In this document: piece by piece, positions 35,977-45,921 of the stretch
Layout of the letters: every line of letters begins with the position of its first letter
Numbering within the stretch: position 1 is the first letter of the stretch
Assembly (NCBI GenBank): GCA_016873165.1
Contig: VGXV01000016.1
Coordinates: 1 to 64,000, forward strand
DNA length: 64,000 nt
Direction of reading: 5' to 3'
Source: Planctomycetota bacterium
GTDB taxonomy: Bacteria > Planctomycetota > Brocadiia > Brocadiales > Brocadiaceae
Notes under the pieces: model-generated
Told to the model about the DNA's origin: nothing
Databases searched by the model: none
The model's input: the letters and a program-made list of their open reading frames with translations, nothing else
Translations under genes and position numbers: made by a program

Positions 35977-37245
35977 ATGGGAATGACAATCACAGAGAAG
36001 ATCATCGCAGCGCATTGTGGTGTCCGGGAAGTGCATCCCGGCCAATTCGTTTATGCAAATGTGGATATTTGCCTTGGGAACGATATCACAGCTCCCATTG
36101 CCATTGAGGAATTTGAGAAGGCAGGAATCAAAAAAGTTTTTGATCCTGAAAAAATTGTTTTAGTCCCCGATCATTTCACTCCGAATAAGGATATTAAATC
36201 CGCCCAACAGTCGAAATCCCTCCGTGTATTCGCAGAAAAACACCGTCTGAAATATTATTTCGAGATCGGACGCATGGGTATTGAACATGCCCTGCTCCCG
36301 GAGCAAGGAATTGTTGCTCCCGGCGAACTTGTAATCGGAGCCGACTCCCATACGTGCACCTATGGCGCGCTTGGAGCATTTTCAACCGGTGTGGGCAGCA
36401 CGGACTTGGCCGCATGTTTTGCCACAGGCAAGGTCTGGCTTAAAGTGCCGGAGTCGATCAAATTTGTTTTTCACGGCAAGGCAAAACGCTGGACGTCGGG
36501 CAAGGACTTCATATTATATACCATAGGAAAAATTGGCGTTGACGGCGCGCTCTATAAGGCAATGGAATTTACCGGTCCCGCCATTTCTGAATTATCTATG
36601 GACGACCGCTTTGCCATATGCAATATGGCTATTGAAGCAGGGGCAAAAAGTGGAATTATCGCTCCTGATAAAATTACGGAAAGCTATGTAAATGGAAGGG
36701 TTAAAAAAGGATATGTGAAATATCACAGTGATCCTGACAGCAAGTATTCCATGGTATACGAATTTAACGCTGATGATATTCCCCCGCAAGTGGCTCTTCC
36801 CAGTTTACCTGAAAATACGAAACCCGTCGATGATGCTTGCGGAATTAAAATAGACCAGGTAGTTATTGGTTCATGCACGAACGGGAGAATATCCGATTTG
36901 CGCATAGCGGCAAAAATTCTGAAAGGGAAGAAAGCGCATCCTTCTATCCGGTTAATTATTATTCCGGCAACGCAGGATATCTATAAACAGGCATTAAAAG
37001 AAGGGCTTATTGAAATATTTATAGACGCAGAAGCAGTCGTCTCTACTCCGACGTGCGGTCCATGTCTTGGCGGACACATGGGAATACTGGCGGAAGGAGA
37101 AAGGGCTCTTACCACAACAAATCGTAATTTCGTAGGCCGCATGGGACATCCGAAGAGTGAGATATACCTGTGCAGTCCTGCGGTAGCCGCTGCGTCTGCT
37201 ATTACAGGTAAAATAACAACACCCGATGAAATAATAAAGTTATGA
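35977..37245 (+). CDS. leuC: 3-isopropylmalate dehydratase large subunit (LeuC/HacA type)
   Basis: A 422-residue aconitase-superfamily large subunit, in the shorter (about 420-residue) class found in archaea and many anaerobes. 4Fe-4S ligands are suggested by G-S-C-T-N-G-R near 292 and [10 protein letters not shown] near 350. It interconverts 2- and 3-isopropylmalate in leucine synthesis together with LeuD (41599-42087), which is split from it by a 4.3 kb gene. The same subtype also includes homoaconitase and methylmalate isomerases, so the substrate is inferred. Confidence 0.88.
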   Translation: MGMTITEKIIAAHCGVREVHPGQFVYANVDICLGNDITAPIAIEEFEKAGIKKVFDPEKIVLVPDHFTPNKDIKSAQQSKSLRVFAEKHRLKYYFEIGRMGIEHALLPEQGIVAPGELVIGADSHTCTYGALGAFSTGVGSTDLAACFATGKVWLKVPESIKFVFHGKAKRWTSGKDFILYTIGKIGVDGALYKAMEFTGPAISELSMDDRFAICNMAIEAGAKSGIIAPDKITESYVNGRVKKGYVKYHSDPDSKYSMVYEFNADDIPPQVALPSLPENTKPVDDACGIKIDQVVIGSCTNGRISDLRIAAKILKGKKAHPSIRLIIIPATQDIYKQALKEGLIEIFIDAEAVVSTPTCGPCLGGHMGILAEGERALTTTNRNFVGRMGHPKSEIYLCSPAVAAASAITGKITTPDEIIKL

Positions 37246-37261
37246 AGGGAACGGAAAAACT

Positions 37262-40200
37262 ATGTACCAGAAAAAGTATATAGGCGTGGATATTGGTTCT
37301 GTTAGCGTAAAAGCTGTTTTAATAAATGACAGAAAAGAGATTTTAGAAGATCATTACGTTCGTTCACACGGTCAGCCGGTTGAAACGTTCCTTTTGGTGA
37401 TAAGAGATATACTCAACCGAATCCATTTGGATGATATTGACGGCATTGCGATAACCGGAACAGGCGGAAAGCTGATAGCGGACTTAATGGGCATTGCCTT
37501 TATCAACGAGGTTGTCGCTCACAGCAAGGCCGCGACAACGCTGCATCCCGATGTTCGCACTATAATAGAAATAGGCGGCGAAGATTCCAAGTTGATGCTT
37601 ATTGAGCGTGATGCTTCAACCGGGCAGACGAAAGTGTCGGATTTTTCCATGAATACCATGTGTGCAGCCGGCACCGGTTCCTTTTTGGATCAACAGGCAA
37701 CAAGACTGGGCATTTCCATTGAAAAAGAGTTTGGAGAACTTGCGTTAAAGTCAAAAAATCCTCCGCGTATTGCCGGACGTTGCAGCGTATTTGCCAAAAC
37801 AGACATGATACACTTGCAGCAAGAAGGCACCCCGGTTTACGATATCGTTGCAGGGCTTTGTTATGCAATGGCGAGGAATTTTAAAAGCAACATCGGCAAG
37901 GGAAAAGAATTTCTGAAACCTATCGTTTTCCAGGGAGGTGTTGTCGCAAATGCCGGCATGGTGAAGGCATTTGAAGATATATTGGAATTAAAGCCCGGCG
38001 AGCTTGTCATTCCGAATTACTATAAGGTAATGGGCGCGATTGGCTCTGTATTTACCCTGATAGATAAAGAAATACAATCTCCGTTCCGCGGTTTGAAAGC
38101 AATAGAGGAGTATTTGAAAAACCGCAGTTCCAAAGCGTCAAATCTTGCCCCCCTTCATTCGGATCATTATAAAATCGTCGATCAGACACATCTTCTTTCC
38201 GAAGGTGAGAAGGTCGAGGCGTACGTCGGAATCGATGTGGGTTCTATCAGTACGAACGTCGTTGTTATCGACAAACATAAAAATATTCTGGCGAGGCGCT
38301 ATCTTATGACTGCGGGAAGACCTCTTGAAGCCGTAAAACAGGGTCTTTATGAAGTAGGTCTGGAAATAGGGGATAAGGTGGTAATCCATGGGGCAGGGAC
38401 TACGGGTTCCGGGCGTTATTTAACGGGAGATTTTATTGGCGCGGATATCGCGAAAAACGAGATTACCGCGCATGCCACTGCGGCGGCTAATGTAAACAAA
38501 GAAGTCGATACGATCTTTGAAATCGGCGGGCAGGATTCGAAATTTGTCCGGCTGGAAAACGGCGCTGTTGTGGATTTTGCCATGAATAAGGTGTGTGCGG
38601 CAGGCACCGGTTCGTTTCTGGAAGAACAAGCGGAAAAACTTAATGTAAATATAAAGAAGGAATTTAATGATAAAGCTCTTTCATCATGCTGTCCTTCACA
38701 TCTCGGTGAGAGATGCACCGTATTTATGGAATCGGATTTAAACCATCATCAGCAGAGAGGCACCTCGAAAGAAGACTTGCTTGCCGGTTTGAGCTATTCT
38801 GTGGTGTTAAATTTTATAAACAGGGTGGTTGAAGACCGCCCTATCGGCAATACCATTTTCTTTCAGGGAGGGGTTGCGGCAAACCGGGGAGTGAAGTCAG
38901 CGTTTGAAAAAGTAACGGGGAAGAAGGTAATTGTTCCTCCTCACCATGATATTATGGGGGCAATCGGTTCCGCCATTATCTCAATGGAAGAGAAAACATG
39001 GGAGAAGTCGCGGTTTAAGGGGTTCGATCTCAGGCATAAACGATACGAACTTTCCTCTTTTGTTTGCAAGGACTGCTCGAATATTTGTGAAATCAGAAAG
39101 GTCAGCATTGAAGGGGAAGATCCGCTTCATTACGGAAGCCGGTGCGGAAAGTTTGATGATGAAAGGACATTGAAAAAAGGAAAGCATTTGTCAAGGCTTT
39201 TCAATGAAAGAAAACAGGCGTTATTTAATACCTATTCAAAGAACAAACCCGACAATCCCATTGGAAAGAAAATAGGCATACCGCAGGTTTCCACTTTTTA
39301 TGATTTGTTTCCGATGTGGAAGGCGTTTTTTACCGAAATGGGTTTGGAGGTTATTACTTCCCGCGATACAAACAAAGATATTATTTATAACGGTGTTGAG
39401 ATTATTACGGCGGAAACGTGTTTTCCCATCAAAGTAGCTCACGGACATGTTATTGACATACTGGAAAGGGAAATTGATTATCTGTTTTTGCCCAGCGTTA
39501 TCAATTTAACACACGTCAGCAACAAACTTACCCATTCATATGCCTGTCCCTATGTGCAATGCATACCGTATCTTGTGCGTGCCGGTATTGATCTGGATAA
39601 GCGGAAGTTCAAGACACTGTCGCCGGTGATTCATTTTGAATACGGGAAAGAATTTCTGGTGAAAACACTCCACAAAATTGCAAAAAGCGTTGGGGTCTCC
39701 GGAAGCATTGTAGAGAAGGCAATCGAAGCGGCATTTGAGGTGCAAAGCACCTTTACCAGAAATTTAGAGACGCGCGGAAAGGAAATCCTGGATAAGATTC
39801 CGGAAAATGAAAAAGCGTTTATTCTGATTAGCAGGTCATACAATGGCTGCGACACGGGAATGAACCTTGGGCTTCCTGAAAAATTGCGTGATCTGGGAAT
39901 ACTGGTTATTCCCCTTGATTATTTGAAGCTGGACATTGAAGATGTTTCCCATGATTATCCTAATATGTACTGGAAAACCGGACAAAGATTTCTTGCCGCC
40001 GCACGATTAATAGCGAAAGACAAGAGACTCTATCCTTTATATATCACAAACTTCGGCTGCGGACCCGATTCATTCATTAGCAAGTTTTTCTATAAGGAAT
40101 TGGCGGGGAAACCTTGTTTGACCATAGAAATAGATGAACACAGCGCGGATGTCGGCGCTATAACCCGTTGCGAGGCATTTATTGATAGCCTTAAAAACGT

Positions 40201-41533
40201 TAAACCTGTATCGAAAATTAAAAAGCAGCAGGAAGAGGTGTCAACACGGCAAATTGCCGCGAAAAAAAGGCGGACACTTTATATTCCGCATATGTGTGAT
40301 CATGGCAGAATGGTGGCTGCCGCTATGAGAGCGAATGGAATGCCTGCAGAAGCATTGCCCATGGCTGATGATAATTCCGTCGATATCGGAAGAAAATATA
40401 CATCAGGGAAAGAGTGCTACCCTGCGATACTTACAACGGGAGACATTATTAAAAAATCATTGGCGCCCGATTTTGACCCGGAAGCAAGCGCTTTTCTGAT
40501 GGCAACGGCATCCGGCCCTTGCAGGTTTGGACAGTATAATAAATTTCAACGCATGGTGCTGGATGATCTTGGCCTTGCAAATGTCCCTCTCTATACTTTG
40601 GATCAGGGAGAAAATTACGAGGAAGATACCAAGGGGCTGGGGACGAGGTTCAGAAAACTTGCGTGGAACGGCATTGTCTTTGTCGATCTCATGCAGAAAT
40701 TGCAAAGGGAAACAAGGCCTTATGAGGTAAATAAGGGCGAAACTGATGCAGTATATGAGAATAGCCTGAGAAAGGCAGTTGCGGCGCTTGATAAAAGTAT
40801 GAGCTTGCTTGATGTTGCAAAAGAGGCAAGGAGAGAATTTGAAAATATAAAGGTAGACAGGAGTAAACCGCGGCCATTGATCGGTCTTATTGGAGAAAAT
40901 TATGTGCGCCTCAATGATTTTGCCAATAATTTTCTCATTAAAAATGTAGAGCGGCTCAATGGAGAAGTCTTTAATCCGCCATTTGGAGAATGGATTAACT
41001 ACATTGCACATTGCCGCAGGGAATCATGTTTTAACGAAAAAAATTATAAGGCATATTTTGGAGAATTCATTTCTGATATTGTTCAGCGATACGATGCGCA
41101 CAAACTTACGAGTGTATTTAAGGGGCAAATACGCCATTTTTACAAAGATACGACGATCAAAAATCTTATAAAGAGGGGGAAAAAATATATTGATGCCTCT
41201 TATAAAGGAGACCCTGTTCTGAGTTTAGGAAAAGCGATTGAATATGTAGAAGAAGGATTTGACGGAATCATTAACGTTCTTCCGTTTCATTGTATGCCGG
41301 GAACCATCGTGAATGGAGTGCTTGAGCGGTTTCAAAAAGAGTATAATGGTATCCCCTGCCTGAAATTATCCTTTGACGGTCAGGAGCAAACAAATGAGGA
41401 AACCCGTCTGGAAGCATTTATGCACCAGGCATACCAGAGAATGGAAGGGCGGCTGAATCGTAAAAAACAGGATGTCAAAAAATATCAGCACTCATCAGAA
41501 AATGTTTCGAAGTCTTATGCCAGGGCAGGATGA
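37262..41533 (+). CDS. Giant CoA-dehydratase/reductase activase-like protein
   Basis: A 1423-residue protein of the 2-hydroxyacyl-CoA dehydratase activator family. It has two tandem ASKHA ATPase units (about 1-270 and 320-580), each with G-V-D-I-G-S/G-I-D-V-G-S, a G-x-Q/E-D-S-K motif and C-A-A-G-T-G-S-F-L. C-rich (C-K-D-C, C-E-I) and DUF2229-like regions follow from about 600. The C-terminal part, from about 1000, resembles the HgdB-type 4Fe-4S subunit. Such proteins use ATP to fire a low-potential electron into a dehydratase or benzoyl-CoA-type reductase. The fused single-gene form is common in anaerobes and its substrate is unknown. It starts 17 bases after leuC. Confidence 0.88.
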   Translation: MYQKKYIGVDIGSVSVKAVLINDRKEILEDHYVRSHGQPVETFLLVIRDILNRIHLDDIDGIAITGTGGKLIADLMGIAFINEVVAHSKAATTLHPDVRTIIEIGGEDSKLMLIERDASTGQTKVSDFSMNTMCAAGTGSFLDQQATRLGISIEKEFGELALKSKNPPRIAGRCSVFAKTDMIHLQQEGTPVYDIVAGLCYAMARNFKSNIGKGKEFLKPIVFQGGVVANAGMVKAFEDILELKPGELVIPNYYKVMGAIGSVFTLIDKEIQSPFRGLKAIEEYLKNRSSKASNLAPLHSDHYKIVDQTHLLSEGEKVEAYVGIDVGSISTNVVVIDKHKNILARRYLMTAGRPLEAVKQGLYEVGLEIGDKVVIHGAGTTGSGRYLTGDFIGADIAKNEITAHATAAANVNKEVDTIFEIGGQDSKFVRLENGAVVDFAMNKVCAAGTGSFLEEQAEKLNVNIKKEFNDKALSSCCPSHLGERCTVFMESDLNHHQQRGTSKEDLLAGLSYSVVLNFINRVVEDRPIGNTIFFQGGVAANRGVKSAFEKVTGKKVIVPPHHDIMGAIGSAIISMEEKTWEKSRFKGFDLRHKRYELSSFVCKDCSNICEIRKVSIEGEDPLHYGSRCGKFDDERTLKKGKHLSRLFNERKQALFNTYSKNKPDNPIGKKIGIPQVSTFYDLFPMWKAFFTEMGLEVITSRDTNKDIIYNGVEIITAETCFPIKVAHGHVIDILEREIDYLFLPSVINLTHVSNKLTHSYACPYVQCIPYLVRAGIDLDKRKFKTLSPVIHFEYGKEFLVKTLHKIAKSVGVSGSIVEKAIEAAFEVQSTFTRNLETRGKEILDKIPENEKAFILISRSYNGCDTGMNLGLPEKLRDLGILVIPLDYLKLDIEDVSHDYPNMYWKTGQRFLAAARLIAKDKRLYPLYITNFGCGPDSFISKFFYKELAGKPCLTIEIDEHSADVGAITRCEAFIDSLKNVKPVSKIKKQQEEVSTRQIAAKKRRTLYIPHMCDHGRMVAAAMRANGMPAEALPMADDNSVDIGRKYTSGKECYPAILTTGDIIKKSLAPDFDPEASAFLMATASGPCRFGQYNKFQRMVLDDLGLANVPLYTLDQGENYEEDTKGLGTRFRKLAWNGIVFVDLMQKLQRETRPYEVNKGETDAVYENSLRKAVAALDKSMSLLDVAKEARREFENIKVDRSKPRPLIGLIGENYVRLNDFANNFLIKNVERLNGEVFNPPFGEWINYIAHCRRESCFNEKNYKAYFGEFISDIVQRYDAHKLTSVFKGQIRHFYKDTTIKNLIKRGKKYIDASYKGDPVLSLGKAIEYVEEGFDGIINVLPFHCMPGTIVNGVLERFQKEYNGIPCLKLSFDGQEQTNEETRLEAFMHQAYQRMEGRLNRKKQDVKKYQHSSENVSKSYARAG

Positions 41534-41598
41534 AAAGCGCTCAAGTAACATAGTACGCGGAATACAAGAATTTTTATCGAAGTGAGATTATAAATACA

Positions 41599-42087
41599 AT
41601 GAAAAGTAAATGTTGGAAATTTGGTGATAACGTTAATACCGATGAGATTATCCCGGCGCGATATTTAAATACAACAGATACCAATGAACTGGCAAAGCAC
41701 TGCATGGAGGATGCTGACCCTGATTTTATAAAAAAAGCCAGGAAAGGCGATGTCATTGTTGCGGGGGAGAATTTTGGTTGCGGATCTTCGCGGGAGCATG
41801 CCCCTATTTCCATAAAAGCCGCCGGTATTTCATGCGTTATTGCAAAATCATTTGCCAGAATATTTTTCAGGAATGCCATTAACATCGGCCTGCTTATTTT
41901 TGAATGCCCCAAAGCTGCGGAACAAATCAAAGAAGGGGATGAGATAGAGGTAAAACTGGCGCAGAGTGAAATCTTTAACCATACCTCGAAAAAGACTTTT
42001 ACCTTTGAACCGTTTCCGCCGGAAATGCAGGAAATTATTAAATCGGGCGGGTTAATGAATTTTGTGAAAACTAAAATGGGGCAATAA
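41599..42087 (+). CDS. leuD: 3-isopropylmalate dehydratase small subunit
   Basis: A 162-residue swivelling-domain subunit: G-D-N-V-N-T-D-E-I-I-P-A-R-Y at 9-22, the substrate loop G-C-G-S-S-R-E-H-A-P near 60, and K-S-F-A-R-I-F-F-R-N. It pairs with the large subunit at 35977. The small size matches the LeuC subtype. It is 65 bases downstream of the activase gene on the same strand, so all three are probably co-transcribed. Confidence 0.92.
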   Translation: MKSKCWKFGDNVNTDEIIPARYLNTTDTNELAKHCMEDADPDFIKKARKGDVIVAGENFGCGSSREHAPISIKAAGISCVIAKSFARIFFRNAINIGLLIFECPKAAEQIKEGDEIEVKLAQSEIFNHTSKKTFTFEPFPPEMQEIIKSGGLMNFVKTKMGQ

Positions 42088-42180
42088 ACGAGCCATACAC
42101 ATGTGCTAACATGCAGACCTTTTTATAGCAAAACAAACAAGATTTTCGGAATATAAAACGAATCCTTACTTTTATAAACC

Positions 42181-42230
42181 CTTCGACTCCGCTCAGGGTG
42201 ACAGTTTTGCCATACTGAGCGGAGTCGAAG
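42181..42230. repeat. Dispersed palindromic repeat, copy 4 (stem-only form)
   Basis: Perfect 16-base arms CTTCGACTCCGCTCAG (42181-42196) and CTGAGCGGAGTCGAAG (42215-42230) around an 18-base loop. The arms match the CTCCGCTCAG module of the copies at 29521 and 31322, without the TTAAGGAATTTC end. It lies in the 239-base gap between leuD and the flavodiiron gene, where I see nothing else. Confidence 0.85.
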
Positions 42231-42326
42231 CATTAAAAGGCGAATCGAAAACCAGATTTGTTTGGCTATACAATAAATTGCACACGCGAAAAATACAAAT
42301 TTTCCAAAAACGCTTCTATTTAAAAA

Positions 42327-43514
42327 ATGCAGACCTTGCAACTTACAAATGACGTTTACTGGGTGGGGGCTTTAAACTCTACACTCAGGGCATTTGATAT
42401 TGTTTTTGAAGCAAGATTTGGCAGCACATATAATTCATATCTTATCAGGGCTGATAAACCGGCAATAATCGATGGTGTACATGAAAAATTTACCGCGGAA
42501 TACCTCAGCAAACTGCAATCGTTAATTGATCTCAAAGATATTTGCTATATCGTGGTAAATCACACTGAAATGGATCACACCGGATCGCTGACCTCTCTGT
42601 TAAAGGAAGCTACAAATGCTCAGATTTTATCCACAAAGACGTCTTCTCTGTTTCTGAAGAATATTCTGTATTCGGATTACAACGGAAAAGTGGTTGAGGA
42701 TGGAGAATGTGTTTCCCTGGGCAACAAACAGTTGCAGTTTATTCATGCCCCGTTCTGGCATTGGCCGGACACCATGTTTACGTATGTGCAGGAGGATGCG
42801 ATACTTTTCCCCTGCGACGGATTTGCAACCCATTTTTGCGATGAAAGGCTTTTTGACGATAGGGTAGATGACTTTTCTGAAGATTTTCGCTATTATTTTG
42901 AGCACATAATGGGACCTTTCCGGAAAAAAGTGCTTGAAGCCTTAGATAAAATTAAGCAACTGGATATACAAATGATTGCTCCCAGTCATGGGCCTATATT
43001 GAGAACCAATCCGCAAAAATATATAAATACATACAGAGATTGGAGCACGCCGAAACCCCCTCAAAATAAAAAACTCATAGTAATTTTATATGTATCCATT
43101 TATGGAAATACAAAAAAAATGGCGGAAGCGATAGCAAAGGGCGCTTCTACGGTAAATACCGAAGTAAAACTGATGGATGTTTCCGGTATTTCCCCGGAAC
43201 ACATACGATCTGAAATTGAATCTGCCGATGGGTTGCTGTTTGGCTCCCCAACGATGAATGGGGATGCAATAAAACCCATCTGGGATATGATAAACATTTT
43301 ATTTAGCCTCAACATTAAAGGCAAGAAATGTGCGACATTCGGCACGTATGGATGGAGCGGAGAGGCAGCAAAACTCATGGAAGACCGCTTGAGAGGTCTC
43401 AGGCTAAATGTGGCGTTGCCGCCGTTAAAGATTAATTTTATCCCCACAGAAGATATATTGAAAAAATGTTCAATCTACGGATATGATTTTGCCAAATCAC
43501 TCACCAGCTTCTAA
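42327..43514 (+). CDS. fprA: A-type flavodiiron protein (FprA)
   Basis: A 395-residue flavodiiron protein. The beta-lactamase-like domain (1-250) carries the diiron ligand set H79-x-E81-x-D83-H84, then H in H-A-P-F-W-H, D in P-C-D-G-F and H in P-S-H-G-P. A flavodoxin domain (about 255-395) starts with Y-V-S-I-Y-G-N-T-K-K. These enzymes reduce O2 to water or NO to N2O, using rubredoxin or F420H2. In an anammox cell NO is a central intermediate, so either O2 or NO defence is plausible. Confidence 0.92.
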   Translation: MQTLQLTNDVYWVGALNSTLRAFDIVFEARFGSTYNSYLIRADKPAIIDGVHEKFTAEYLSKLQSLIDLKDICYIVVNHTEMDHTGSLTSLLKEATNAQILSTKTSSLFLKNILYSDYNGKVVEDGECVSLGNKQLQFIHAPFWHWPDTMFTYVQEDAILFPCDGFATHFCDERLFDDRVDDFSEDFRYYFEHIMGPFRKKVLEALDKIKQLDIQMIAPSHGPILRTNPQKYINTYRDWSTPKPPQNKKLIVILYVSIYGNTKKMAEAIAKGASTVNTEVKLMDVSGISPEHIRSEIESADGLLFGSPTMNGDAIKPIWDMINILFSLNIKGKKCATFGTYGWSGEAAKLMEDRLRGLRLNVALPPLKINFIPTEDILKKCSIYGYDFAKSLTSF

Positions 43515-43602
43515 ATCAGCGATGTACGCTTTTCATAAAAATGATGTTTTTCTCCCCTTTTCTTTTGGATGGTTTTATGGTGGAAGAATGAACGTTTTAA
43601 AA

Positions 43603-43631
43603 TTGACATATTTGTAAAATATAAGTACCAT
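43603..43631 (+). promoter_or_regulatory. Putative promoter of aprA-aprB
   Basis: TTGACA at 43603-43608, 17-base spacer, TACCAT at 43626-43631. The aprA ATG is 182 bases downstream, so the leader would be long. The remainder of the 298-base gap has no ORF and no riboswitch pattern I recognise. Confidence 0.4.
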
Positions 43632-43812
43632 TACACTTTCTTTTTTCATGAAAAGATGAATTCTGGAACATTTATTTCAAGGCGTTTTCTTCGTAAAACC
43701 AATCGGAATTGCCGGAACAACAGTAACTAATCCACATCAGATTAAACTTCCAGCTTCATTCTTGAGGGTAGCGGTATTTTCCGGAAATAGTTTATCTTAA
43801 GATGTTGCAGTA

Positions 43813-45486
43813 ATGGATATTAAAAATATAGATACTGACATATTGATTATCGGCGGAGGGGCTGCCGGCTGTTATGCGGCGCTGCAAATTTATAAACAAT
43901 CTCCCCGCTGTAAAGTAGTTATTATGGAAAAAGCACATATTGAACGCAGCGGTTGCCTTGCAATGGGGCTCAATGCCATCAATGCGTATATTCATCCGGG
44001 AGAATCCCCGGAAGCGTATGTTGATTATGTAGAGAAAGAGTTTGAAGGAGTTATAAGAAAAGACCTGACACTCACCATTGCAAAAAGATTAAATGAAGTG
44101 GTGAAGGAAGTTGAGGCGTTAGGATTGCCTATTGAAAAAGATGAAAATGGCGCATACACAAAACGGGGGTCGCGCAGTGTTCGTATTTTTGGTGAACGGC
44201 TGAAACCGATCCTTGCGGAAGCGGTTATGAGAACGTCCGCTCAGGTTCTGAATCGTGTCGTTGCGACAAATTTCATTTATAATGGGAAAAGGGTCTGCGG
44301 GGCTTTTGGCTATGGAGTCAGAGACAACCGTTTATATGTAGTGCGGGCAAAAGCCGTTATTGTCTCAACGGGCGGTGCATCCGGAATATATAAACCTATC
44401 AACACCGGCGGAGCGCGTCATTTAATGTGGTATTGCCCATGGAATGCCGGAACCGGTTATGCCATGGGGATACGTGTTGGCGCTGAAATGACCGGGTTTG
44501 AGAACAGATTTATTCCTTTGCGTGTAAAGGACGTCAATGCCCCTACGGGCACTATTGCTGTGGGCGTCTATTCAAAACAGGTAAATGCCCTCGGGGAAGA
44601 CTATCTTGGCTGCCACTATCAGCATTTAGGAGGGAGAAAATGCTTAACCCAGTACCGGCTCTTTGCCACATTGGAAGAAATGAAGGCGTGCCGCGGGCCG
44701 TGTTATCTTGACACTACAAACCTGAATGATGAAGAAGAAAAGCAATTAAAAGAGGATTATCTGAACATGAATCCCCAGATCGTTCTCCTGTGGGCAAGCA
44801 ACGGAATGGGGCCGCGCAAGAAATCCGTGGAAATCCGCGGAACGGAACCGTATGTTGTGGGCGGTCATTGCCAGGCAGGGTATTGGATCGATACGGAGAG
44901 AAGAACCACCATTCCCGGACTTTATGCTGCCGGAGAATCCGCTGGCGGCGCTCCGAAAAAATACGTCAGTGGCTGTTGGGTTGAAGGCGCTATTGCGGCA
45001 GCATCAGCGCTGAAAGATATAGGAGATGTAACAGCATCCGATATTAACGGGGAAGTTATCGAAAAGGAAAAATCCAGATTATCCGGTATGTTAAACAGGA
45101 CTATCGGGGTAACGCCATCGGATGCGAGAGAACGTCTTCAGAAAATAATGGATGAATATGCCGGAGGGATTTCCTTTAATTATATGCTCCATGAAAACAG
45201 ATTATTGGAAGCACGGCAATTATTGCAATGCTTGCATAACCATACAAAGGAATTGATGGCTGCTGACAGTTACAACCTTGTGGAAGCATTGGAGTGTATT
45301 GACAGAATCGATGTCGCAAGGGTATTGGTGGAACATCTCATATACCGGAAAGAGACGCGATGGGCGTGTTATCAAAGCAGATGGGATTATCCCAAGAAGG
45401 ATGATAAACATTGGCTGAAGTATGCTAATTCAGTCTATGATATTGAAACGAACAAAATAAAAATGTTAGAACGGCCTTTACAATAA
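43813..45486 (+). CDS. aprA: APS reductase alpha subunit-like flavoprotein
   Basis: A 557-residue FAD protein of the fumarate reductase/AprA family. The N-terminal dinucleotide motif is G-G-G-A-A-G-C-Y near 16-23. AprA-type features include M-G-L-N-A-I-N-A-Y, N-A-G-T-G-Y-A-M-G near 215, E-N-R-F-I-P-L-R, and the C-terminal A-A-G-E-S-A-G-G-A-P. It is shorter than the dissimilatory AprA I remember (about 620-660), so it may be of the assimilatory-like group. It overlaps the aprB start by one base. The reaction is APS to AMP plus sulfite, or the reverse. Confidence 0.82.
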   Translation: MDIKNIDTDILIIGGGAAGCYAALQIYKQSPRCKVVIMEKAHIERSGCLAMGLNAINAYIHPGESPEAYVDYVEKEFEGVIRKDLTLTIAKRLNEVVKEVEALGLPIEKDENGAYTKRGSRSVRIFGERLKPILAEAVMRTSAQVLNRVVATNFIYNGKRVCGAFGYGVRDNRLYVVRAKAVIVSTGGASGIYKPINTGGARHLMWYCPWNAGTGYAMGIRVGAEMTGFENRFIPLRVKDVNAPTGTIAVGVYSKQVNALGEDYLGCHYQHLGGRKCLTQYRLFATLEEMKACRGPCYLDTTNLNDEEEKQLKEDYLNMNPQIVLLWASNGMGPRKKSVEIRGTEPYVVGGHCQAGYWIDTERRTTIPGLYAAGESAGGAPKKYVSGCWVEGAIAAASALKDIGDVTASDINGEVIEKEKSRLSGMLNRTIGVTPSDARERLQKIMDEYAGGISFNYMLHENRLLEARQLLQCLHNHTKELMAADSYNLVEALECIDRIDVARVLVEHLIYRKETRWACYQSRWDYPKKDDKHWLKYANSVYDIETNKIKMLERPLQ

Positions 45487-45803
45487 TGAGCATCTTTATC
45501 GATAAAACAATTTGCAACGGATGCAAAGGTTTGCCGGAAGCCCGCTGTGAACGCATTTGTCCCGGGAATCTCTGTTACCGTAATAAAAATATGAAAGCGG
45601 AAATACGCGACCAGTCGGCATGCTGGACGTGCGCATGCTGCGTAAAAGAATGTCCCGTTCAGGCAATCGAATTGAAATTGCCGTTTGAGATATGCAGTAA
45701 CAGCGCCTCGTTGAAAGTGCGTCTGACAAAGGACAAAACAATCTGGACGATCAGGAATTCAAAAGGTGAAAAAGAAGAATTTATTATAACGGCACGAAAT
45801 TAA
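45486..45803 (+). CDS. aprB: APS reductase beta subunit-like ferredoxin
   Basis: A 105-residue iron-sulfur protein with two 4Fe-4S sets. C10, C13, C21 and C25 form the AprB-type irregular first motif (C-N-G-C-K-x7-C-x3-C-P). C46, C49, C52 and C56 form the second (C-W-T-C-A-C-C-V-K-E-C-P). It is shorter than dissimilatory AprB, lacking most of the C-terminal arm that wraps AprA. The ATG overlaps aprA's stop in TAATG. It should pass electrons to or from the FAD of AprA. Confidence 0.83.
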   Translation: MSIFIDKTICNGCKGLPEARCERICPGNLCYRNKNMKAEIRDQSACWTCACCVKECPVQAIELKLPFEICSNSASLKVRLTKDKTIWTIRNSKGEKEEFIITARN

Positions 45804-45921
45804 TTTTATCAGGATTCACAAGAAATGAAAAAAGAAGCAACGGAATGTTCCCGATTGCCCTTTTGATTTTATGGTGAAATCACACATATTTAAAAGGTTT
45901 TGAAAGGAGAAAGGGTGAACC

